NCBI GenBank assembly: GCA_031256435.1
Contig: JAIRQO010000053.1
Span: forward strand, 1-41,555
Direction: 5' to 3'
Length of the DNA: 41,555 bases
DNA from: Cellulomonadaceae bacterium
GTDB taxonomy: Bacteria > Actinomycetota > Actinomycetes > Actinomycetales > Cellulomonadaceae
Both the position numbers and the translations under genes were made by a program. The notes under the pieces are model-generated. The model was not told the DNA's origin. It saw nothing but the letters and a program-made list of their open reading frames with translations, and did no database searches. Shown piece after piece: positions 30,850 to 38,200 of the stretch (within the stretch, counting starts at the first letter, position 1; each line of letters begins with the position of its first letter).

Positions 30850-31204
30850 CGCCCTCCTTGAGGAAGCGTCCCTGGTGGTGATCGCCTACCTGGGAGGCCT
30901 TCCTGATCCTGACGATGAGTGGGCTGAGCGCACCGCAGCTGTGGTGACGTCCCGCATGGTGGCCCGTGTCATCCAGCAAGCCGAATCGGCGAGTAACCTG
31001 GTGGGCGTTGATTCCGTCAACGAACAATACGGTCCGTTTGCTCACCAGGTCACGTTCCCCAAGGGCACCACCTCGGGTGGACCGTGGCTGACGGCAGTGG
31101 ACAAAACCGCCTTGGATCCATACCGCGTCACGGGCGGGTTCTCTTCGATCCCCATCTCCTCGGGCCGCACGGGCCGGTATCGGAGTGATGACTGGTGTTC
31201 ATAG
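30770..31204 (+). CDS. Head-tail connector (adaptor) protein
   Basis: The 144-residue protein starts MTHLLATPADVEARLGKPLP and has the helical pattern ADALLEEASLVVIAYLGG and AAVVTSRMVARVIQQAES typical of gp6/gp15-like adaptors that bind the portal. GTG 30770, inside the previous gene, is chosen because homologous adaptors begin at this motif. Its stop overlaps the stopper gene. Confidence 0.75.
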   Translation: MTHLLATPADVEARLGKPLPVPGPSADALLEEASLVVIAYLGGLPDPDDEWAERTAAVVTSRMVARVIQQAESASNLVGVDSVNEQYGPFAHQVTFPKGTTSGGPWLTAVDKTALDPYRVTGGFSSIPISSGRTGRYRSDDWCS

Positions 31205-31539
31205 GGGAATCAGTCATCCGGCATCGTCGGATCAACGCGGGTACGGACGAGTGGAACGTTCCTGCCTACGCGTGGACCACGCAGCCGTTGACGTGCCTGG
31301 GGTTTGCTCCAGGAGGCTCCGAGGAACCCACCAGGGTAGGGGTGGCTTCGGTGGCCAACCGGGCCGCCATCTACTTTGACGGCGCTGTGGACGTGGTTGC
31401 CACAGATCGGTTAGAAGTACGCGGCGTGGTGTGGGAGGTGGATGGTGACCCGCAGACGTGGCATTCACCGTTCACTGGCCGCGCCTCCACCGTGGTTTAC
31501 TTGAAATACGTGCGCAAGGATGCCCCTGATGCCGTGTAA
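31195..31539 (+). CDS. Head closure (stopper) protein
   Basis: The 114-residue, beta-rich product has VVWEVDGDPQTWHSPFTG, typical of actinophage head-closure proteins placed after the adaptor. GTG 31195 overlaps the adaptor end, and its own end overlaps the next ATG. Confidence 0.7.
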   Translation: MFIGESVIRHRRINAGTDEWNVPAYAWTTQPLTCLGFAPGGSEEPTRVGVASVANRAAIYFDGAVDVVATDRLEVRGVVWEVDGDPQTWHSPFTGRASTVVYLKYVRKDAPDAV

Positions 31540-31909
31540 CACCTCGGACGTGCGCCAGTTTGCTGCCCGACTCTCCGGACTGGGCGGCCAGGCCAGGCGT
31601 GGCGCTGTTGACGTACTGCGGAGCAACACTGAGGCGATCAAGCGCCGGATGCGGGCCGATCTATCAGGAACCTCTTTTAAGGCCGCCAGCGGGGACGTGT
31701 GGGACGAATCCGCCAACCACGGGGACACCATAGCCAACGAGATTGGGTTGCGCACTGGCGCCGGCCACTCCGGGAACATTGCCAACATTGCGTATTGGGG
31801 TGGCCGCACCGGCGGAGGCTCAGCCCCGGAACCCGCCACCGCCCTGGAAGCCCAACAAGACACTTTTGTGGCTGACCTGAACACCATGATTGAAGGGTTG
31901 TTGACGTGA
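31520..31909 (+). CDS. Tail completion/neck protein (HK97 gp10-like)
   Basis: The 129-residue product (VRQFAARLSGLGGQARRGAV, then IGLRTGAGHSGNIANIAYWG) matches the gp10-like family, whose members join head and tail. ATG 31520 or ATG 31529 could be the start. It overlaps both neighbours. Confidence 0.7.
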   Translation: MPLMPCNTSDVRQFAARLSGLGGQARRGAVDVLRSNTEAIKRRMRADLSGTSFKAASGDVWDESANHGDTIANEIGLRTGAGHSGNIANIAYWGGRTGGGSAPEPATALEAQQDTFVADLNTMIEGLLT

Positions 31910-32319
31910 GAGATCACATTGATGCTGTAGCCGCCACGCTCTCTGTCCTCGGCCTGCCCATCTACGTCACCACCGTCCCCGATGACGCGCCGCCCCTGCC
32001 CTACATCATGGTGTGGATGGGACCAGGAGCAACCACGGCACGGGACCAGCCCCTGGACCAGGTACACAACCTCACGGTTCCCGTGGGCATCACTGCTGTG
32101 GCACCGGACCCCCAAGGAGCGTCCCAGGTGGCCAATGACGTCCGCCTGCTCCTTGGGCAAGGCAACTGGTGTGACCTCGCGGTGAAAGGCCACACAGCGG
32201 CCATCCGGTGGAGCCATTTTGCTACCGCGTCCACCAATCCTGGTGGCGATGTTCCCACCACACCCAACAACCCGGCCATCGAAGTACACATGTACCAGAT
32301 TGCCTCAAGCCCCCTGTAA
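31906..32319 (+). CDS. Tail terminator/completion protein
   Basis: The 137-residue alpha/beta product (starts MRDHIDAVAATLSVLGLPIY, contains PLPYIMVWMGPG) sits in the tail-terminator position between the gp10-like and tail tube genes and has the right size. GTG 31906 overlaps the previous stop by GTGA. Confidence 0.65.
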   Translation: MRDHIDAVAATLSVLGLPIYVTTVPDDAPPLPYIMVWMGPGATTARDQPLDQVHNLTVPVGITAVAPDPQGASQVANDVRLLLGQGNWCDLAVKGHTAAIRWSHFATASTNPGGDVPTTPNNPAIEVHMYQIASSPL

Positions 32320-32334
32320 GGAGAACACCCTGCC

Positions 32335-32571
32335 ATGGCCCTCATTGCCGCCACTGACACGCGCACCGGGATCCGCTACCACGTCCCCGCTGGCATCATC
32401 ACCCACCCCGTCCTGGGCAAGCACTTCAGCGTGGCTGCCGAGGATGCCCCACAGACCACCTCTGAGCCCGCCTCGGAGGCCACCGTGAAACGCGTTCGGC
32501 GCTCGCGGAAGAAGAAGGCCACCACGGCCACAAACACCCCGGATTCCGGGGAGAACAAGGAGATCATCTGA
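32335..32571 (+). CDS. Small basic-tailed phage protein (78 aa)
   Basis: ATG 32335 follows AAGGAG. A short folded N-terminus (MALIAATDTRTGIRYHVPAG) is followed by a Lys/Arg/Thr-rich tail (KRVRRSRKKKATTATNTP). Function unknown. Its stop overlaps the tail tube start. Confidence 0.6.
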   Translation: MALIAATDTRTGIRYHVPAGIITHPVLGKHFSVAAEDAPQTTSEPASEATVKRVRRSRKKKATTATNTPDSGENKEII

Positions 32572-33116
32572 TGCTTACGCTCGCTGATGGCCGCGATTTT
32601 GTTGGCTACGCCTTGACCATGCCCGCCGGATTTGATGATGGTGACGGTCCCGTCACCATTGATCCCTCCGATTTTGAGAACCTCACCAAGTCCATCAACA
32701 AGGGCGATTTCCGCCTGTCCGCGTCCGGTTCGGACACGGTTGATGACCAGCCGCTCTCCCAGGAGGGCAACGCCGTCACCTATGGGGCCTCCAACCTGGA
32801 GGGCAACGTGTCCATCCTGCGCGGCATTGACCCCGCTACCGGGAAGCCGGATGCCGAGGACACCGCATTCACTGCTCTGGGCGAGAAAGGCACTCGCGTG
32901 TGGCTCGCTCACCGGGTGGGTCCCAAAGCCACCGTGCCGTTGAGCCCTGGGGACACGGGTTGGCTGTACGAGGCCATCACCGATGCGGCCCAGGAACCGC
33001 AGGACCGTAAGGGCTACATCAAGAACGCCATCCCCTTGGGGATGCAGACGCGCCGCCCATTCATTGTGGCGGCCGCACCCACGGTGACGGAACCTGAAGA
33101 GAATTCGGAACCGTAG
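32571..33116 (+). CDS. Major tail tube-like protein, copy 1
   Basis: The 181-residue, beta-rich, acidic protein precedes the tail assembly chaperones and tape measure, where the tail tube gene is expected. It contains GTRVWLAHRVGPKATVPL and GDTGWLYEAITDAAQEPQDR, shared with the next gene. ATG 32571 overlaps the previous stop (TGATG). Confidence 0.7.
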   Translation: MLTLADGRDFVGYALTMPAGFDDGDGPVTIDPSDFENLTKSINKGDFRLSASGSDTVDDQPLSQEGNAVTYGASNLEGNVSILRGIDPATGKPDAEDTAFTALGEKGTRVWLAHRVGPKATVPLSPGDTGWLYEAITDAAQEPQDRKGYIKNAIPLGMQTRRPFIVAAAPTVTEPEENSEP

Positions 33117-33144
33117 ACCTCGCCCACGTGGCGTGACCGAGGGG

Positions 33145-33173
33145 CTCCGCCTGCCTGCTACGAGCGGGCGGAG
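33145..33173 (+). terminator. Stem-loop between the two tail-tube paralogs
   Basis: CTCCGCCTGC (33145-33154) pairs with GCGGGCGGAG (33164-33173), a 10-bp stem with one G-U. There is no T-tract. It lies in the 105-bp gap after the first tail tube gene and could attenuate the transcript so that copy 1 is made in excess. Confidence 0.5.
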
Positions 33174-33221
33174 TCACTCGGGTTCCGCCTCTCCCTGGCT
33201 CCCTCGGAGCCTCTGTCCCCC

Positions 33222-33737
33222 GTGTCCGTGACAACAAAGGATTTCTCTCAGATGATGCCACTGCTCGCTGACGGGCGTATCCGCTGTGACATTGCCACCG
33301 TAGCCCCGCACGGTTTCAATACAGGATGTGGACTGCTGCCACTCAAGGCTGGCTCGTTGATACTCATCAATGGCGGCCACAAGCAGTTGGCGCGAGCCGG
33401 ATACCGGCTCCCCATCGATGACATTCCGGACCCAGCCCCGGTAGGGGTGATTCCACCTCGCAGAACGCTCTCCGCTGAGATTGAGGCCTATTGGGAAGGC
33501 GAGAAGCCTGGTGCTGCCACCGTGGCAGGGATTCTGGGCCAGTCTGGCACCCGGGCATGGTTGCTGGAACGTACCGGACCCAAAGCCGTCATCCCGTTGC
33601 GCCCTGGCGATGAAGGCATGGTCTATGCCGTGGTGTCGAGGCAGAGCCAACCACCCGCTGATCGTCGCGCCGGATACTGCAAATCACGCATTCCACTCAT
33701 CGTCCTCAATCTTCGACCCTTCACTATCACCCCGTAA
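33222..33737 (+). CDS. Tail tube-like protein, paralog (copy 2)
   Basis: The 171-residue protein is similar to copy 1 over its C-terminal half: GTRAWLLERTGPKAVIPL and GDEGMVYAVVSRQSQPPADR align without gaps. The N-terminal half is divergent (LLPLKAGSLILINGGHKQLA). It may be a minor tube or tail-tip variant, or a decaying duplicate. GTG 33222 or GTG 33228 are possible starts; the ribosome binding site is weak. Confidence 0.6.
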   Translation: MSVTTKDFSQMMPLLADGRIRCDIATVAPHGFNTGCGLLPLKAGSLILINGGHKQLARAGYRLPIDDIPDPAPVGVIPPRRTLSAEIEAYWEGEKPGAATVAGILGQSGTRAWLLERTGPKAVIPLRPGDEGMVYAVVSRQSQPPADRRAGYCKSRIPLIVLNLRPFTITP

Positions 33738-33752
33738 GGAACCTTCTCTCTC

Positions 33753-34469
33753 ATGACTCTCACTGACACCGCCACATCCGAGCTCTCGATGTCCACTGAA
33801 ACAATCACGCCAGAGACGTTTGACCTGCTCGATTGGATCCAGACGGGCACCGTGGCACGCCGCCAGGTCCCCATCTTCATTGACCATGCTGCCTTCGCCG
33901 AGTATCAACGCCTCACCGGACGCTTGAAGGAACTGGGGTGGAGCGCTCTGGAAGCCACGCGCGCCGAACGCCCCGCTGATGGTCCCCTTGATGAACCCGT
34001 CAACCCGCACACCGAGGAGATCGCTGCCCTGGAGGAGGAACTCGCTGGCGTGGAGGAGCGGCTGTTTGCATCCCGCATGGTGTGGACGGTGCGTGCCCTG
34101 TCCCGTGACGAGATTGAGGCCACCTTTGACCAGTGCCCTGATCCCAAACTGCCCGTCCCGCCCAAGGATGGTGCCGCTAAGGCCGTCCATGACAAGTGGA
34201 TGGAGAAAGTCTCGGAGAACCAAAAGGGCATCAGGAACGCAGACCGGACACGTGAACTCCTGATGATTCAGGCCGCCACGGAATCGGTGGAAACGGCTCG
34301 TGGCGTCAGGGATGAGGTCACTGTGGAGGAGTTGCGGGCCATTCGATCTCGTCCTCACGGCGCCGCGTGGATGGATCAACTCTCCGAGGCGATTGCGGCC
34401 GCCACCAACGAGAACGCCGAGCCGCCCGTCCCTACGTTGCCCGCGCGCTCCACGAGCACGCGGGGCTAA
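33753..34469 (+). CDS. Tail assembly chaperone (gpG-like)
   Basis: The 238-residue acidic helical protein lies directly before the frameshifted ORF and the tape measure gene, the invariant position of the gpG analogue. It is produced alone from the 0 frame, and by a -1 frameshift near its stop (CGG GGC TAA) it would be extended into the downstream frame. ATG 33753 follows AAGGAACC at moderate spacing. Confidence 0.75.
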   Translation: MTLTDTATSELSMSTETITPETFDLLDWIQTGTVARRQVPIFIDHAAFAEYQRLTGRLKELGWSALEATRAERPADGPLDEPVNPHTEEIAALEEELAGVEERLFASRMVWTVRALSRDEIEATFDQCPDPKLPVPPKDGAAKAVHDKWMEKVSENQKGIRNADRTRELLMIQAATESVETARGVRDEVTVEELRAIRSRPHGAAWMDQLSEAIAAATNENAEPPVPTLPARSTSTRG

Positions 34470-34774
34470 AGTCCGCGCTGCGCACAGCGCGCTCCTGGTC
34501 TGTTCGTCCCCTCCTGTTCCTGGGGATCCACCGAGGAAAGAAGAACCGATGGACGGTCAGGGATCGGATCCTTGCTCAGGCCATCGAGTTCTATGATGCT
34601 TCGATGACGGAATCTGGGTTCCCGAGTTGGATTGCCTATGACGGCACCCGGGATTTCAACCTCGATGAGGTCATTGACTATCCCGCCGCATTACTGGACA
34701 AGGATCGGCACCAGCGAGGCTATGACGCTCCCGGCCTGCGCGTGTTTGTGGTGGATGAAACTGTGGATGCTTGA
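34466..34774 (+). CDS. Frameshift extension of tail assembly chaperone (gpGT-like)
   Basis: This -1 frame is open from 34367 to 34774 without its own ribosome binding site or ATG at the right place. From 34466 it encodes LKSALRTARSWSVRPLLFLG, then RDRILAQAIEFYDASMTES and ending VFVVDETVDA. A -1 slip at G-GGC before TAA (GGC re-pairing as GGG) would yield a fusion of about 340 residues. Programmed frameshifting here is a general feature of siphophages; the exact slip site is inferred. Confidence 0.65.
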   Translation, partial: LKSALRTARSWSVRPLLFLGIHRGKKNRWTVRDRILAQAIEFYDASMTESGFPSWIAYDGTRDFNLDEVIDYPAALLDKDRHQRGYDAPGLRVFVVDETVDA

Positions 34775-34789
34775 ATACTGGTGGATGAA

Positions 34790-34917
34790 TCACCGAGTCT
34801 TGTCCCGCCGGCGCTTTTGACGCAGGTAATACACCATGGGCGTTCCCATTGCTACGTGGATGACCACCATGCCGATGCTGCCACCGGGGCCAACCAGCCG
34901 AATGCGTTGTTCAACAT
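34790..34917 (-). pseudogene. Possible frameshifted small membrane gene
   Basis: ATG 34917 on the minus strand reads MLNNAFGWL and soon stops, while the -1 frame continues GPGGSIGMVVIHVAMGTPMV, YYLRQKRRRDKTR to a TGA at 34790. Joined by a one-base shift the two would make a plausible 42-residue single-span membrane protein. There is no close ribosome binding site. It lies downstream of the 57-residue minus-strand gene. Confidence 0.25.
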
Positions 34918-34954
34918 GAGCGTAAAGAATCGTCTCCAGATTGCAGGGTGAAGG

Positions 34955-35128
34955 TCAGGCCTTCTTGAACTGCCGCCATACCCACAAGCCCCAGGCCGCG
35001 ATGACCGCAGCGATGATGGCCTGGGAGAGTAGGTCAGAGGAAAAAAACAGCGCACCAAACACGGTTGCCCCAGCAATAAGCAGGACTATCAGTAGTGCAA
35101 AACACGCTACGCCAAACAAGAAATCCAT
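34955..35128 (-). CDS. Small two-span membrane protein inside the tail module
   Basis: ATG 35128 follows GGGAGGAAG with 6-bp spacing. The 57-residue product has two transmembrane helices (FLFGVACFALLIVLLIAGAT and SQAIIAAVIAAWGLWVW) and a basic end (RQFKKA). It is on the minus strand between the tail chaperone and tape measure genes, where no structural gene is expected, so it is a moron candidate. Function unknown. Confidence 0.7.
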   Translation of the reverse strand: MDFLFGVACFALLIVLLIAGATVFGALFFSSDLLSQAIIAAVIAAWGLWVWRQFKKA

Positions 35129-35156
35129 GTGACTCTTCCTCCCATCCGAACCAGCC

Positions 35157-35186
35157 ACCATACCCTAAGCACTTTCGCATTGTCTA
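35157..35186 (-). promoter_or_regulatory. Possible promoter for the minus-strand membrane gene
   Basis: Minus-strand TAGACA (35181-35186) and TATGGT (35157-35162) have an 18-bp spacer and lie about 30 bp upstream of the 57-residue gene. The match is moderate. Confidence 0.35.
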
Positions 35187-35219
35187 ATCTCGCCTGCTGT
35201 TGAGGAAGGAGTTCCGCTC

Positions 35220-38200
35220 ATGACGAACCTGTCACTTCGTGTTGCGCTCGCTCTGTTGATGGGGAACTTTGTCTCGGATGCTGACAAAGCGGCCCGGGCA
35301 CTGGGTGGGATTGGTGACGCTGGTGACAAGGCGAGTGTGGGCCTCGAGAAGGCCGAGCAGCAATCCAGGAAGACGTCCGAGAAGGGCACGGGGAAGTTCA
35401 AGGAGTGGACCGATGCTGCTCAGAAGAACGCCCAGTCCTGGCAAACCATCGGCACTGCCTCGGCTATGGTGGGTGGCGCCGTTCTAGGTGTCTACGAGTC
35501 CATGCTGCGCCGCGGCATTGAGTACAACACGCTCCTGCAAACCACCAAAGCCTCACTGACCACCATGTTGGGCTCAGCCGAAGCAGCACAGAAACAACTC
35601 GATGACCTGGCCGCGTTCGCCTCCAGCAGTCCGTTTGCCCGGGACATGTTCATTCAAGCCCAGCAGGGGATGCTCGCGTTCGGCATTGAGGCGCAGAAGG
35701 TGATTCCGTACCTTGATGCCATCCAGAACGCAGTGGCCGCTGCTGGCGGCGGCAACAATGACATCCTGGAACTGGCCAACGTGATGTCCAAGGTGCAATC
35801 CTCCGGGAAGATCACCGCCATCACGTTGCAAGAGTTCGGCCGCCGTGGCGTGGACGCTGCCACGCTCATTGGAGATTCCATGGGCATGACCGGTTCGCAG
35901 ATCCGCAACGCCATCACGGACGGCTCTCTGGATGCTGGAGCCGCGCTCGATGCGCTCGCGAGTGGAATGCAAAGCAAATTCGGTGGCGCTGCTGACGGTG
36001 TGAAACAAACCCTGGAAGGCGCCATTGACCGCGTGAAAGGTGCGTGGCGGGATCTCTCATCCGAGATGGCCAGGCCGCTGGTTAACCCTGACGGTGGCGG
36101 TTTCCTGGTTGACCTGGCCAACAAGGTAGCTGACGTGATGCGCGCCTTCCAGGCCCTGCCGGAACCTGCCAAGAACGTGCTCTCGGGTGTCACTCTGGTG
36201 TTTGGTGGAGTCGCCACCGCCGCTGGAACCGCAATACCCGCAATACTCAAGATCGTCCCAGCACTCAACGCTGTGAAGGCCGCCGGAGGTAAGGCTGCGC
36301 TTGCGATGAATGTCCTCAAAGCCTCGTCCATCGGCATTGGTGGGGCGCTCGCCATAGCCGTCGGAGCAGCCATGGTGTTCAAAGCAAATGCCGATGATGC
36401 CAAGGCCGCCACTAACCGCTGGGCTGGGGCGATGGACGAGGCCGGGACCATCGGTAAAGACTCCATCAAGGGAATCCTGGACGCCTGGGGTGACGGACGT
36501 TCATTAGGAGAAAAATTACTCGGCAACGACATGGCCGGAGGTATCAAGGAGTGGGCTTCAGAGCTGGGATATTCCATCGCAGATATGGCCGAGTGGGCCT
36601 CTAGCGCAGACTCAATGGCTGAGGCAGTGAAGGAACTCGAGGCCAGGCTTGAGAAGGTCAAAGAGGCCCAAAGGATTGGTACAGCAAAGTCTGGATTGGA
36701 CGCCAAAGTGGTGGCCAAAGAACGCGGTGCACTCCAAGAACTCATTAACGCACTCAAGGGGGAGGAAGCATCAGCAAGGGAGGCGGCGGCAACCACGCAG
36801 GAGACCGAGGAGGCTATCGCCGGCCTCGGCAACGCAACCGGTATGACGGACGCTCAGGTGGAAGCCGCCACCGAGGCGATGGAAGAGTGGCGCAAAGCCA
36901 ACCAGAAAGCCCTGGATTCCTTTGGTGACGCTACCTCCGTGATGAAGGACCTCATCTCCCAGTGGGATGACGGCTCTGACGCCATCAAGAGCGCCTATGA
37001 GGAAGCCAAAGGTGATTCCGAGAAGCCACCCAGCATGGCGGCCTGGACCAAGGAGTTCAAGGACCAAGCCAAAGCCGCTGACACGTGGGCCGCCAACCTG
37101 GCCACCGCCAACAAACAGGTCACCAAAGAGTTCTCTGCCGATGATCCGCTCGGCGAAGCCGCAGGACGGTTTGTGCAGGCGCTCGCGGACATGGGCACGG
37201 AGGGCGCTGAGCAACTCGCCCTGTTTGTGGGATCGAACACTGAGGCGCGTGCCGAGATTGTGGCGGCTTGGGCGGACGCCAATCCGGCCCCGCCGTCCGT
37301 GGACGAGTGGATTCAGTACTACACCGATCTAGCGAACCTCCAACTGGAGTGGGCAACCACGGTGGATGATGCCTACCAGGTGGTGCGTGACACGCTCCCT
37401 GAGCACTTGCAGAGCGCGTCCACTGACATGATTGACACGCTCAAAGACATGGGGCCCGAAGGATTGGCTGTCATCAGTCAGTTTGTCAACGGCTCTGAGG
37501 CTGATCAACTCCGTTGGGCCGAGGGGTGGGCCGCAGCAGCGTCAACGTCCTCTGAAGCGATTGACACCCTGGACGGTTCCTTTGATGCCACAGTGACGGT
37601 GGACACGGACCTGGGGCCTGCTCAGATGAAGCTTGGCGAGTTTGTTGCGGATAAGTCCTTTGTGGAAGCCACCGTCACCGTGGAGGGTGAAACCGGTCCC
37701 CTGGAGCAGACTGTCAGTGGTGCCACGGCTGCGGTAGACAACGCCACCGGGGTGGTCACCATCACGGGTGATGACGGCGAGGCGGTAGCAACGCTGACAC
37801 ACTACACCGCCGAGGTGGACAACGCTACAGGCACAGTCACCATCACGGGCAATGACTCCGAGGGGCGCACCGTGACCACGCAACTGCGCTCCTGGGTGGA
37901 CTATCAGGTGGGCACCATGCGGGTTCGTGCCGATACTTCCGAGGCGCAGCGCAAAATCGAGCAGATGCGTCAACTGGCCTCTGCCACGATCCGGATCCCC
38001 GTCACGGCCACCCCTGGAAACGCTGCAGGGGGAAGCATCCCGGGCAACGCTACAGGCGGGTTCCTGCCTGGGCCGCGCGGTCCGGAACACGAGGACAACA
38101 TCCTCGGCGTGGATGGCCGCGGAATGCCCACGGCGCTGGTTCAATCGGGCGAGTTCGTCACGCGCCGCCGCGCGAGTGACTATTACGGCTCCCTCATGTG

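Noticed and set aside
35654..36832. 392-codon minus-strand frame
   Set aside because: Antisense to the tape measure gene; Ser/Ala-rich artefact.
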